Of a stretch of 64,000 nucleotides of DNA, positions 43,074 to 51,378 are shown piece by piece. A program made the translations under genes and the position numbers. Location of the stretch: NCBI GenBank assembly GCA_947463785.1, contig CANHRG010000002.1, positions 124,001-188,000 on the forward strand. The letters are read 5' to 3'. The notes below the pieces were generated by a model. The model worked only from the letters and a program-made list of their open reading frames with translations. It was not told the origin of the DNA and searched no databases. Each line of letters starts with the position of its first letter. Positions within the stretch are counted from its first letter, which is position 1. This DNA is from Sphingobacteriaceae bacterium. GTDB lineage: Bacteria > Bacteroidota > Bacteroidia > Sphingobacteriales > Sphingobacteriaceae.

Positions 43074-43439
43074 ATGGGATTTATTCGTCGACAGGTCGCA
43101 CTTCAGGATGTTAGATTTTATGCTTTTCATGGATTTTATCCGGAAGAACAAGTGATCGGTGCAGTATTTTATGTTGATGTGGAGACTGAGTTCGAACAAG
43201 CTGATTCGAGTGGGGATGAATTGGGCAATACAATTAATTACGAGGAGTTATTCAATATTGTGCAAACCGAAATGAAAAATACCTCTAAACTTATAGAAAC
43301 TGTTGCCGAAAAAATCCTTTCATCCATACTGAATAGATTTACCGAATTGCATGGTGTTCGGGTTTGCATCCGAAAAATGAATCCACCTTTAAACGGGGAA
43401 GTAGGCAATTCTCAAATAACGCTAAGCTGGACTCGATGA
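43074..43439 (+). CDS. folB: Dihydroneopterin aldolase
   Basis: 121 aa. VALQDVRFYAFHGFYPEEQ is the conserved N-terminal block; the Tyr, His and Glu in it bind dihydroneopterin. TINYEELFNIVQTEM with the later LIETVAEKI supplies the remaining active-site residues (catalytic Lys in VRKMNP-type RIRKMNPP). It converts dihydroneopterin to 6-hydroxymethyl-dihydropterin in folate synthesis. It ends in an ATGA overlap with the next gene. It is the first gene of a run with the oxidase and MgtC genes. Confidence 0.92.
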   Translation: MGFIRRQVALQDVRFYAFHGFYPEEQVIGAVFYVDVETEFEQADSSGDELGNTINYEELFNIVQTEMKNTSKLIETVAEKILSSILNRFTELHGVRVCIRKMNPPLNGEVGNSQITLSWTR

Positions 43440-44839
43440 ATATTGATTTTAATCAAATTACTGCAGAAATTTTAGCTCAAATCAAGGCTCTTGTTGGCGA
43501 AAACGCTGTCTTGGTTGAACGTGAACAGACTGCCAGCTATGCACAAGACGAGACAGAGGATCTGGAATTTTTTCCAGAAGTAGTCGTAAAACCTGAAACA
43601 GCAGATCAGATTTCAAACTTGTTGAAACTGTGCAGTCAGCACCGTATTCCGGTTACGCCAAGAGGAGCTGGTACCGGTTTAAGTGGTGGAGCTTTGCCTG
43701 TGCATGGTGGTTTGCTGATTTCGATGGAAAAATTCAATCAGATCATCCAAATTGATGAAGATAATCTGCAAGCTAGGGTTCAGCCGGGAGTGATTACAGA
43801 GGTTTTTATGGATACGGTGGCAGCTAAAGGTTTGTATTATCCGGTTGATCCGTCTAGCAAAGGTTCCTGCTTATTGGGAGGTAATGTGGCGCATGGAAGC
43901 GGTGGCCCCAGAGTGGTTAAATACGGCACAATTCGTGAATATATTCTGAATCTGGAAGTGGTTTTGCCTACCGGTGAAATTATTTGGACTGGGGCTGATA
44001 CCTTAAAATATGCTTCTGGTTACAACCTAACGCAATTGATGATTGGCTCTGAAGGAACGCTGGGTATTGTTACTCAACTCGTGGTGAAACTCATCCCAAA
44101 GCCAACTCAAGATTTGTTAATGCTGGCGTCATTCCCATCCAATGAACAAGCTTGTGCTGCGGTTTCAGCTATTTTTAAAGCAGGAATTGTGCCTTCGGCT
44201 GTAGAATTTATGGAGCGAAAAGGGGTAGAGTGGGTCATTGAGAAAGATCATATTGCTTTTGACTTGAAGGACGATGTTGCTGCGTTTTTGCTTATCGAGG
44301 TTGATGGACACGATTTAGACACTTTGTTTAGCGATTGTGAGAAAATTAATCAAGTTCTGGAAGATTTCCAGTGTTCAGAGGTGCTGTTTGCCGACTCTTC
44401 TGCACAAAAAGAAGAGTTGTGGCGTATGCGCAGAACCATGGCAGTTTCTGTAAAATCAAATTCGGTTTACAAAGAAGAAGACACCGTGGTGCCCCGTGCC
44501 GCTCTACCGCAGTTAATTGCCGGAATTAAATCTATTGGCTCCAATTACGGATTCGAATCCATTTGTTACGGTCATGCTGGTGATGGAAATTTGCATGTGA
44601 ACATAATTAAGGCGGAAATGAGTGATGCCGATTGGAATACGAAATTGAAAGACGGTATTGCAGAAGTATTTAAACTGACCGTTTCTTTGGGTGGAACTAT
44701 TTCTGGTGAGCACGGTATTGGACTCGTTCAGCGAGAATATATGCCGATTAAATATTCAGAAACGCATTTGAATTTGATGAGGGGAATTAAGCAGGTTTTT
44801 GATCCGAATGGCATTCTGAATCCGGGTAAGATCTTTTAA
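43436..44839 (+). CDS. FAD-linked oxidase, GlcD/D-lactate dehydrogenase type
   Basis: 467 aa from the ATG at 43436, coupled to folB by ATGA (the frame is also open from TTG 43364). PRGAGTGLSGGALP and GSEGTLGIVTQLVVKL are the FAD-binding (PCMH) blocks; the C-terminal oxidase domain has CYGHAGDGNLHVNI and GGTISGEHGIGLVQRE. These features define glycolate oxidase GlcD and D-lactate dehydrogenases. The His of GHAGDGNLH and GEHGIG are substrate and cofactor residues. The substrate cannot be chosen: no glcE/glcF or lactate permease is adjacent. Confidence 0.9.
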   Translation: MNIDFNQITAEILAQIKALVGENAVLVEREQTASYAQDETEDLEFFPEVVVKPETADQISNLLKLCSQHRIPVTPRGAGTGLSGGALPVHGGLLISMEKFNQIIQIDEDNLQARVQPGVITEVFMDTVAAKGLYYPVDPSSKGSCLLGGNVAHGSGGPRVVKYGTIREYILNLEVVLPTGEIIWTGADTLKYASGYNLTQLMIGSEGTLGIVTQLVVKLIPKPTQDLLMLASFPSNEQACAAVSAIFKAGIVPSAVEFMERKGVEWVIEKDHIAFDLKDDVAAFLLIEVDGHDLDTLFSDCEKINQVLEDFQCSEVLFADSSAQKEELWRMRRTMAVSVKSNSVYKEEDTVVPRAALPQLIAGIKSIGSNYGFESICYGHAGDGNLHVNIIKAEMSDADWNTKLKDGIAEVFKLTVSLGGTISGEHGIGLVQREYMPIKYSETHLNLMRGIKQVFDPNGILNPGKIF

Positions 44840-44848
44840 TTTTAGGAT

Positions 44849-45490
44849 ATGGAAATAGCATCAGCTGATTTAATTAAAATAGGAATTTCCGTTGCTTGTG
44901 GGGCTTTATTGGGTTTTGAAAGAGAATACCGAAATAAGTCTGCAGGTTTTAGAACGTTGATTTTGATAACCCTTGGCTCAACCGTTTTCACCATGATCTC
45001 GGAGCAAATGGGTGACGACCGGATAATTGCCAATATCATCACCGGGATTGGTTTTATTGGTGCGGGCGTAATATTTAAAGACAATTACTCGGTAACCGGA
45101 TTAACTACAGCTGCCGTTATCTGGATGGCTGCTGCCATTGGTGTTGTAGTTGGTGTTTCTGATATCGACTTAAGTTTGGTGTTGGCTGTTGCTGTGGTGT
45201 TCATTCTTTCTGTTTTTCATGGTTTTGAAAATTTATTGGATTGGGTTCATCACCGTAAAACACTTGTGGTTACGTTTACCGACAATAATCTCGATTCGCT
45301 TAAAACATTAGAAAAGCACCTTAAAAAATCAAAACTTCATTTTGTGTGTAAAGAAATTGGTAAAAGTGACCATCGCTTGAGGGTTACACTTCTAGTTTTT
45401 GGTCGTAAAAACAGAATTAAAAACCTGGATACTTATTTATTGACTTCTCCCTTTATTGAAAATTTCAACCTGGCACACTCATCCCGCTAG
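44849..45490 (+). CDS. MgtC/SapB-family membrane protein
   Basis: 213 aa. Four to five helices: CGALLGFEREYRNKSAGFRT followed by LITLGSTVFTMIS is the MgtC/SapB signature. FIGAGVIFKDNYSVTGLTTAAVIWMAAAIGV is the second conserved part, with the GAGV turn. The soluble C-terminal tail (about residues 135-213) resembles the ACT-like domain of some MgtC proteins. MgtC proteins are linked to growth at low Mg and to inhibition of the F-ATPase; mechanism here is unproven. It follows the oxidase gene by 9 bp. Confidence 0.88.
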   Translation: MEIASADLIKIGISVACGALLGFEREYRNKSAGFRTLILITLGSTVFTMISEQMGDDRIIANIITGIGFIGAGVIFKDNYSVTGLTTAAVIWMAAAIGVVVGVSDIDLSLVLAVAVVFILSVFHGFENLLDWVHHRKTLVVTFTDNNLDSLKTLEKHLKKSKLHFVCKEIGKSDHRLRVTLLVFGRKNRIKNLDTYLLTSPFIENFNLAHSSR

Positions 45491-45547
45491 GTCATTTTTT
45501 CATATTTCCACTATAGTTTACTGACAATCAGTCGTTTAAACATCTAA

Positions 45548-45583
45548 TTTGATGTCAATTTGTCTTCTTTGATGCCAGTTTTT
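45548..45583 (+). promoter_or_regulatory. Tandem direct repeats upstream of the sHSP gene
   Basis: TTTGATGTCAATTTGT (45548-45563) and TTTGATGCCAGTTTTT (45568-45583) share 13 of 16 bases and lie 20 bp apart, about two helical turns. They abut the sigma54-like element. They could bind an activator or repressor; enhancers of NtrC-type proteins usually lie further upstream. Confidence 0.4.
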
Positions 45584-45588
45584 GGTAT

Positions 45589-45603
45589 TGGTACGTGGCT
45601 TGA
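45589..45603 (+). promoter_or_regulatory. Sigma54-like promoter of the small heat-shock gene
   Basis: TGGTACG-N4-TTGA follows the consensus TGGCACG-N4-TTGCW with correct spacing of the -24 GG (45590-45591) and -12 element (45602-45603). The -12 GC reads GA here, which weakens the call. A start about 12 bp downstream leaves a leader of roughly 30 nt with a good Shine-Dalgarno. Confidence 0.4.
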
Positions 45604-45644
45604 AATCCATCTATCATTAAACACTAAAAACAGGAGGATAAATT

Positions 45645-46085
45645 ATGGCATTAGTTAAATTTTCAAATGGAAATCGGGGTACAGCCTTAAACCCTTGGAT
45701 TGGAGATGTTTTCGATAATTTTTTAAACGATACCTTTCTGTCAGATCGAATGATTTCTAGAGTTCCGGCAGTGAATATTTCAGAATCGGAAGGGAATTAC
45801 CACATCGAATTAGCTGCTCCCGGATTGCAAAAAGAGGATTTTAAAATCAATTTGGATAAAAATATATTGAGTATTTCGGCGGAGCAAGAAAAAGAAGAAA
45901 AGGACGAAACGAAAAATTATAGCCGCCGTGAATACAGTTACAATTCGTTTGTACGTTCTTTTAATTTACCCGACTCAGTTGATCAGTCGAATATTGAGGC
46001 CCAATACCAAAATGGTGTATTGAAAATCAATGTAGCTAAACGTGAAGAGGCTAAATACCAGAGTCGGGAAATAGCGATCAAATAA
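45645..46085 (+). CDS. Small heat-shock protein, Hsp20/alpha-crystallin family
   Basis: 146 aa. The central alpha-crystallin domain runs from about residue 40: VPAVNISESEGNYHIELAAPG, then LSISAEQEKEEKDE, and NGVLKINVAKRE carries the conserved GVL motif. The hydrophobic C-terminal REIAI is the IxI/V-type tail that mediates oligomerisation. It acts as an ATP-independent holdase. AGGAGG (45632-45637) lies 7 nt before the ATG; such a strong Shine-Dalgarno is rare in this phylum and implies high expression on demand. The possible sigma54-like promoter upstream is described separately. Confidence 0.95.
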   Translation: MALVKFSNGNRGTALNPWIGDVFDNFLNDTFLSDRMISRVPAVNISESEGNYHIELAAPGLQKEDFKINLDKNILSISAEQEKEEKDETKNYSRREYSYNSFVRSFNLPDSVDQSNIEAQYQNGVLKINVAKREEAKYQSREIAIK

Positions 46086-46106
46086 GTTTTGGTTTTGTTT
46101 TGGTTC

Positions 46107-46142
46107 AGAAAGGTGTTTTGGGTAGCTGAAACACCTTTTCTG
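46107..46142 (+). terminator. Terminator of the sHSP gene
   Basis: A perfect 10-bp stem (46109-46118 with 46129-46138) around a 10-nt loop, followed by TTCTGTTTT. Confidence 0.75.
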
Positions 46143-46173
46143 TTTTAGATGTTAAGCCATTCATAATTCTTTG

Positions 46174-46181
46174 TAAATTTG
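46174..46181 (+). promoter_or_regulatory. -7 motif 3 nt before the 46185 gene (leaderless mRNA predicted)
   Basis: TAAATTTG fits TAnnTTTG and ends 3 nt before the ATG. No Shine-Dalgarno is present. Confidence 0.4.
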
Positions 46182-46184
46182 TGC

Positions 46185-47495
46185 ATGGCCCGCGAAATAC
46201 TTGAAACTAAACGAAAAGCTTTAAAAATCAATTTAGACCCTACCATTTACGGCACCTTTGCAGAGATTGGTGCCGGTCAGGAAGTGGCTCGAAATTTCTT
46301 TACAGCGGGTGCTGCATCGGGCACTGTTGCCAAAACCATGTCTGCTTACGATATGGTTTTCAGTAATTCAATCTACGGTAGTGAAGAAAATGGCCGTTAT
46401 GTAACTCAATCTCGATTGGACAAGATGTTGAATCACGAATTTGAGTTATTGACAGAACGCTTAGATGGACCGGAATACGCTAACAAAACCTTTTTCGCTT
46501 TTGCAGATACGGTAACAACCTTAAATTTCAATAAATCCAACGATCCACATGGCTGGTTGGGAATCCGTTTCCAAACTACCCCGGGCGGTAAACCAAATGA
46601 TATCGTCTTTCACGTTCGACTATTGGATAGCGATTCAAGTTTGCAACAAAACGTCCTAGGTATCCTAGGAGTTAATTTGGTATATGCGGCTTATTTCTAC
46701 CATCAAGATATTCAATCCATGATTGAATCGTTGGTAGATAATCTATCGGTAGGCTCAGTAGAAATAGATTTGATCAATTTGCAGGGCCCTGCTTTTGAAA
46801 ATGTAAACAACCGATTGGTTAATCTTTACCTCATTGCAAAGGGTTTTTCAGGGGCTGCTATTTTTAACCCTCAAGGTGAGGCGTGTCAAAGCAAGGATAT
46901 CCTTTACAAAAAGGATGTCATGATTTTGAGAACCAAGTATGGACAAAAATCTGCACCAAACTTCGGGCTATTCAATATTGCTGTAGATCAGTTTAAACGT
47001 TCTCAAAAATTGAAGGACGAAAATGTAATTGTACTGATTGAGGTGTTGATGACCAATTTGCTGCAGGACCAAAAAGAATTGAGTCAGCAAGATCTGGAGG
47101 CTTTTGCAAACCGAGCAGAAGAGCTTTGCAAAACGGGAAATTATGTAATTGTATCAGATTTTGCTCGTAACCATAAATTGGCACAATACCTAAGTCGCTG
47201 CAAACCAACTAGTGTAGGTATTTCTACAAACATTGCCAATTTGCGTAATATCTTCAATTCGGCTAATTATGGCGATCATTATACAGATGAATTACTGGCT
47301 TACATTAGCGATTTATTTAGCAAGAAGGTTAAGCTTTACGCTTATCCTTACCTGGATAAAACTAAAAATGAGATCATTACTACGCAGAACATGCCGGTTT
47401 CACCAGAAGCTAAGCCTTTGTTCGATTTCTTGGTGAAGAATGCATACATCACCGATATTGAAGGATTTGACGCGAAAGACGTAAAGACCGTCTAG
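46185..47495 (+). CDS. Conserved cytoplasmic protein of unknown function
   Basis: 436 aa from ATG 46185 (the frame also opens at TTG 46179, inside the -7 motif). There is no signal peptide or membrane segment, so the Bacteroidota databases' occasional transport label for similar proteins cannot be right. Conserved-looking blocks are INLDPTIYGTFAEIGAGQEV, FFTAGAASGTVAKTMSAYDM near the start, DPHGWLGIRFQTTPGG, DIVFHVRLLDSD and the GVNLVYAAYF stretch. I recall similar proteins across Bacteroidota and other bacteria, without known reaction. The compact N-terminal Gly-rich turns could bind a nucleotide, which is speculation. Overlaps the yajQ stop by 4 bp. Confidence 0.8.
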   Translation: MAREILETKRKALKINLDPTIYGTFAEIGAGQEVARNFFTAGAASGTVAKTMSAYDMVFSNSIYGSEENGRYVTQSRLDKMLNHEFELLTERLDGPEYANKTFFAFADTVTTLNFNKSNDPHGWLGIRFQTTPGGKPNDIVFHVRLLDSDSSLQQNVLGILGVNLVYAAYFYHQDIQSMIESLVDNLSVGSVEIDLINLQGPAFENVNNRLVNLYLIAKGFSGAAIFNPQGEACQSKDILYKKDVMILRTKYGQKSAPNFGLFNIAVDQFKRSQKLKDENVIVLIEVLMTNLLQDQKELSQQDLEAFANRAEELCKTGNYVIVSDFARNHKLAQYLSRCKPTSVGISTNIANLRNIFNSANYGDHYTDELLAYISDLFSKKVKLYAYPYLDKTKNEIITTQNMPVSPEAKPLFDFLVKNAYITDIEGFDAKDVKTV

Positions 47496-47983
47496 TTGCG
47501 CATATTGATGTATTGCAAAGGCTGACCAAAATCTGCAGTTCTGCATAGCGCAATAACTGCTTGTAAATCGTCTATTTTCTTAGCTTGAACGCGAACCTGG
47601 TCATCCATGATTGAAGCCTGAACTTTAAGACCGCTATCTTTGATTTTCTTTACCACGTTTTTTGCAGTTTCCTTGTCAATGCCCTGCTTGATCTTGATTT
47701 CTTTACGGATCATGTTACCTGAGGCGTAGTGCTCTTTGCCCATATCCATACATTTGGGATCAAGTTGTTGCTTTACCATTCGGGAAATAATTGCATCCTG
47801 AATGGCTTTTAAACGCATATCGTCTTCAGTTACAATAAGAATGGTGTTGGTTTTCTTATCCAATTCAACCGTGCTGTTGGAGCCGGTAAAATCGTAACGA
47901 TTTAGAATTTCCTTTTTAGCTGTATTGATGGCATTATCCAAAGTTTGTCCATCTACTTTACTCACAATATCAAAAGAGGGCAT
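47492..47983 (-). CDS. yajQ: YajQ-family nucleotide (c-di-GMP) binding protein
   Basis: 163 aa, the family length. PSFDIVSKVDGQTLDNAINTAKKEI, RYDFTGSNSTVELDKK, IISRMVKQQLDPKCMDMG and the C-terminal VQAKKIDDLQAVIALCR are conserved. It has two ferredoxin-like domains; Xanthomonas and Pseudomonas homologues bind c-di-GMP and act in transcription. Whether this one binds c-di-GMP is unproven. It ends in a CTAG shared with the convergent gene. Confidence 0.95.
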   Translation of the reverse strand: MPSFDIVSKVDGQTLDNAINTAKKEILNRYDFTGSNSTVELDKKTNTILIVTEDDMRLKAIQDAIISRMVKQQLDPKCMDMGKEHYASGNMIRKEIKIKQGIDKETAKNVVKKIKDSGLKVQASIMDDQVRVQAKKIDDLQAVIALCRTADFGQPLQYINMRN

Positions 47984-48019
47984 AAGCGTTTAATTTACAA
48001 GCATGAAGGTAGCAGAATA

Positions 48020-48805
48020 TTAGTTCAAAATCAACGATTTGCTCTCAATATCCGTCAACACGCCATCCCAAAGTTTGATTCGCATTCGCAAACCCTGCTG
48101 AACCGCAACCAAGGCCTCTTGAATTTTATTCTCATCAATTCCAATCAATTCCTCGGTCATTTGAAGAGCCAAGTGGCTGTGATGATCTCCATCAACTTCA
48201 ATATGACGCTCTAAATAATATTTGAATATAGACGCTTGCCCCCCCGTTTCATTATTCAAATCCTCCACCATGGCTACAAACATATCTGGAATCAGATCTT
48301 CACGACCAAAAGTGAATACGGCAGCTTGAAGATATGGTTTATTGCTTTCAATTACCTCAAATGTAAAATTCACAAAATCGGCTATTGATTGCGGTATTTC
48401 TATAGATTTCAGGGCATCGCGTACCGATTGTCCGGCTTTAATTGCCTCAATTAGTTGGTGTATCCAATTACCGTCTGAACCGGCCTGTTGCATTGCTTTC
48501 AGATATAATTCAAAATGACTGATTCGGTTTCCCAGCTCATCCACATCGCTCTCTTCTCCAACTACGATCTCGTTGATTAAAAAACGGGTAGAGGCATTAC
48601 CAACAGGTATCCATGGTGTAGAAACGCAGGTCAAATTATTTTGAAGGGCTTTCAATAAAGACATGAAATCCCATACCGCAAACACATGGTGTTGCATAAA
48701 AACCCTTAAATCTTCAGTTTTTTGAATTTTTCGGTATACGGGATGAGCTATCAAAGCCTCTCTTAAAGGCTTAATGGATTCTTGGATTTTCTGAATGCTG
48801 GTCAT
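48020..48805 (-). CDS. DUF3050 protein (heme-oxygenase-like fold)
   Basis: 261 aa, helical throughout. [38 protein letters not shown] has the His-rich helix that in heme-oxygenase-like di-iron proteins contacts metal; EIVVGEESD and [19 protein letters not shown] add the remaining candidate ligands. DUF3050 proteins in Bacteroidota are of unknown function; the fold call is from family knowledge. Monocistronic by position, with no recognisable promoter in the 80 bp before the ATG. Confidence 0.83.
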   Translation of the reverse strand: MTSIQKIQESIKPLREALIAHPVYRKIQKTEDLRVFMQHHVFAVWDFMSLLKALQNNLTCVSTPWIPVGNASTRFLINEIVVGEESDVDELGNRISHFELYLKAMQQAGSDGNWIHQLIEAIKAGQSVRDALKSIEIPQSIADFVNFTFEVIESNKPYLQAAVFTFGREDLIPDMFVAMVEDLNNETGGQASIFKYYLERHIEVDGDHHSHLALQMTEELIGIDENKIQEALVAVQQGLRMRIKLWDGVLTDIESKSLILN

Positions 48806-48887
48806 AATGTTGCAAGTATAACCAGCATTTAGAATTTACTCCAGATATATTTCCTAATTTGAAATTTGAATGACAGCTAAACTGTAA

Positions 48888-49211
48888 TTATACAGCTATA
48901 TCGTGGCTAATTTCACTTTCTTCAGAGGTATCATCTTCGTATTTGTGGGTTTTAATCTTCGGATCGAACATGCAACCAATACCACAAATTAACCAAGTTG
49001 GAGATAGGCCAAACTCTTTAGAAAGTGCGTAAACTTTATCCACAGTAATGTCGTTATCGCCATTCTCCATCCTGAAATAACCCACCTGAGTGATATTAAG
49101 AATATTTGCCATGTCTTTTTGGGTAAAATTCAAGAGTATTCTCAATTCTTTTAAACGATGGCTTCTAAGTTTCTTTTGGTTTTTTGTTTGGGGGTTTTTT
49201 GCCGCTTCCAT
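48888..49211 (-). CDS. XRE-family helix-turn-helix regulator
   Basis: 107 aa. The HTH runs from about residue 17 to 70: RLKELRILLNFTQKDMANILNITQVGYFRMENG, the Cro/CI-type five-helix fold. The tail (CGIGCMFDPKIKTHKYEDD) is acidic with two Cys. It begins with a lysine/glutamine-rich arm (KNPQTKNQKKLRS). It probably represses its own or neighbouring genes, but no operator is evident by eye. Nothing ties it to either neighbour. Confidence 0.83.
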   Translation of the reverse strand: MEAAKNPQTKNQKKLRSHRLKELRILLNFTQKDMANILNITQVGYFRMENGDNDITVDKVYALSKEFGLSPTWLICGIGCMFDPKIKTHKYEDDTSEESEISHDIAV

Positions 49212-49325
49212 AATATTTAATTTATAATTAATAACTATTTTAAAAGGTTAAAATTGTGCAGACTGGAAATTATTTTTAGACTGTACTTAGTTAACACGAT
49301 TTTTTAATGATTGTTTTACTGGAGA

Positions 49326-49369
49326 ATCATCAGCAAAAAGGAAGCCGAATTGCTCCCTTTGCTGATGAA
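49326..49369 (-). other. Long hairpin downstream of the 49376 lipoprotein gene
   Basis: Perfect outer arms of 11 bp (TCATCAGCAAA with TTTGCTGATGA) continue into a 6-bp inner stem with one G-T pair. A 2-nt bulge interrupts one arm. The structure begins 7 bp after the stop. No T run follows on the minus strand, so it may stabilise the mRNA 3' end or act as a rho-dependent or weak terminator. Confidence 0.5.
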
Positions 49370-49375
49370 ATAGCA

Positions 49376-50323
49376 TTAATTCAAACATGGATGTGCATCA
49401 ATCCATTGACTAATTCGGGTTGCTGCGGCACGTGCGGTTGGATTTCCGGTTGGCAAATTCTTAGGCGATAATTTTCCAAGTCGACTTAAATAGTCCTCCA
49501 CGATGGCTACATCACCCCAAACGCTGGCGGAAGTAGAGATAGTGGTACTTAAACGAATAGGAACTAGTTGAATAAAACAAGCTTTCGAATCTTTTATTCC
49601 ACCTCTATCAGAAGTATTGTAAATCGATTTTGCTTCGTTTTGAGTGTAGGTATAACCTCCAATGGTTACACTGCTTCTCCAGGTGTATTTTTTGGCAAAA
49701 TAAAAACTCGCAGGTTGACTGCAACTGTTATCGACTACAGTTGATCCAAATCCGGTATATTGGTAGGTACCACATCTGCCAGTACTGGTAACGTATATCC
49801 CATTGAGTCCACTTTCGGTGTTATTATTACTGTTTATAGTAATACGGTAATACGATTTAGTGTCTAAGCGTGTTCCCAAATTAACCTGTAATATGGTATC
49901 GGGAGAACATGTTTGGCTGCCATCAATGCCATATTCGGGGCGTATCGAAGTCCAAGTTAAACCATCTGTACTTACTTCAGCACTGACTATATTATCGATT
50001 GCTAAATAGTGAGCTAAACTGAAGTCTAAGTGATCTAAATCTGGGTAGGTGCCATTGGTTCCATCTCCAGGATTCGGGGTTTGTGCAGACCAAGTCCAGC
50101 TGTATGTTCCGTTTCCATTATCGGTTTTACTTTCCAGCGTAACTTGATAGGGATTTAGCGTATCGACTCGGATGCTGTCTACGGCTAGTAAATTAAGTTG
50201 GAGCGATTTTGCCTCAAGTTGAGGATTAAAATCCTCGTTTTTTAATCTCTCGCATGAGGTAATGGAGAGTGTGGTTGACAAAGCTAATCCGGCAATAATC
50301 AACCAATGATTTAAGGGTTTCAT
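49376..50323 (-). CDS. Secreted lipoprotein of unknown function
   Basis: 315 aa. The lipobox LSITSC follows a hydrophobic stretch (WLIIAGLALSTTLS). The mature protein is Thr/Ser/Asn-rich, with many beta-type segments, and the stretch TSTGRCGTYQYTGFGSTVVDNSC holds Cys that may form a disulfide, as may HPC near the C-terminus. No catalytic motif is recognised. Beta-rich, Thr-rich lipoproteins of this type are common at the outer surface in Bacteroidota. It stands alone between the XRE gene and the BrkB-like gene. Start ATG 50323. Confidence 0.7.
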   Translation of the reverse strand: MKPLNHWLIIAGLALSTTLSITSCERLKNEDFNPQLEAKSLQLNLLAVDSIRVDTLNPYQVTLESKTDNGNGTYSWTWSAQTPNPGDGTNGTYPDLDHLDFSLAHYLAIDNIVSAEVSTDGLTWTSIRPEYGIDGSQTCSPDTILQVNLGTRLDTKSYYRITINSNNNTESGLNGIYVTSTGRCGTYQYTGFGSTVVDNSCSQPASFYFAKKYTWRSSVTIGGYTYTQNEAKSIYNTSDRGGIKDSKACFIQLVPIRLSTTISTSASVWGDVAIVEDYLSRLGKLSPKNLPTGNPTARAAATRISQWIDAHPCLN

Positions 50324-50390
50324 AAAACGTTAATTTTTTAATTAAAACGAATTGTTAATTGCCTTAAATCAGCACAAAGCTTATTCCAAC

Positions 50391-51377
50391 TTATGTCTTT
50401 TGTTGGTTAGTTAACTCTAGATTTTGCCTAAAACGTTTAAGTTGAGGTTTAACGATCTTCACACTGCGTTTAGAAAGCTCGATACTGGCATTGAGTTCAA
50501 ATCCAACCAGAATGATTAAGGAGTTCAGGTAAAGCCAAATCATCATCACGATGAGTGTACCAATTGAGCCGTAAACTTTGTTGTAAGTGCCAAAACGATT
50601 GATGTAATACGCAAAGCCCCAAAAGGTGAGTATTGCCAGAAAGGTGGCCAGCCACGATCCGGGACTGAAGAATCGAGGTTTTTTGACTGTTGCGGGTCCG
50701 TAGCGGTAAAGTACTGAGGTGGTGATGAAATAGAGCCCAACTAAAATTATCCAGCGGGCAATGTCGATCAAAAAGATCCAGAACGACTTTTTTAATCCGA
50801 TTTGAGACCTCAGGAAGCTGAAAATATATTCGCTAAATGTAATAATGGCCAAGCTGACACTCAATGCCAATACAATGATAAATGTAAGCTTTATAGCCAC
50901 CCAACGCTGCTTCAACCAAGTTCTATTCTCGGTAACCAAAGACGATTTGTTAAAAGCTCGCATCAGGCTATGAACTCCATTGGTTGCAAAAAATAAAGTG
51001 AACACAAAACCAAAAGATAACAATTTTCCATTTTGGTTTTTTACAATATCTACCAAGGTAGATTGAACGGCCAGGTAGGCATTGTGTGGCAAAACCAGTT
51101 CAACCAAGGAGAGCAATTGTTCCTGGAAATCTGCAATTGGGATGTAAGGAATGAGGGTAAATAAGAAAATGATAGCCGGAAAAATAGCTAGCATGAAATT
51201 GTAGGCTAATGAAGATGCTTTATTGATGAGCGATTCTTTAGCCAATTCTTTAAAGAAGAAACTGCCAACGGTGTATAAGGGTAGGGGTTTGAAACCCGGA
51301 AGCACAACCACCTTAGTCCATTCAATGAATAGAAAATAAGGTTTGAAACGTAATAACCATTTGTGCAGCCCAGACAT
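50391..51377 (-). CDS. YihY/BrkB-family inner-membrane protein
   Basis: 328 aa. ASSLAYNFMLAIFPAIIFLFTLIPY is the conserved first helix of the family (in RNase BN-misnamed proteins). Five or six helices follow; YGPATVKKPRFFSPGSWLATFL and GSIGTLIVMMIWLYLNSLIILVGFELN are the other conserved parts. The family includes flippase-like or Bordetella BrkB proteins; the substrate is unknown. It starts 1 bp after the thioesterase stop and probably forms one leftward transcript with the PASTA-rhodanese-mltG-thioesterase genes. Confidence 0.9.
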   Translation of the reverse strand: MSGLHKWLLRFKPYFLFIEWTKVVVLPGFKPLPLYTVGSFFFKELAKESLINKASSLAYNFMLAIFPAIIFLFTLIPYIPIADFQEQLLSLVELVLPHNAYLAVQSTLVDIVKNQNGKLLSFGFVFTLFFATNGVHSLMRAFNKSSLVTENRTWLKQRWVAIKLTFIIVLALSVSLAIITFSEYIFSFLRSQIGLKKSFWIFLIDIARWIILVGLYFITTSVLYRYGPATVKKPRFFSPGSWLATFLAILTFWGFAYYINRFGTYNKVYGSIGTLIVMMIWLYLNSLIILVGFELNASIELSKRSVKIVKPQLKRFRQNLELTNQQKT

Positions 51378-51378
51378 T

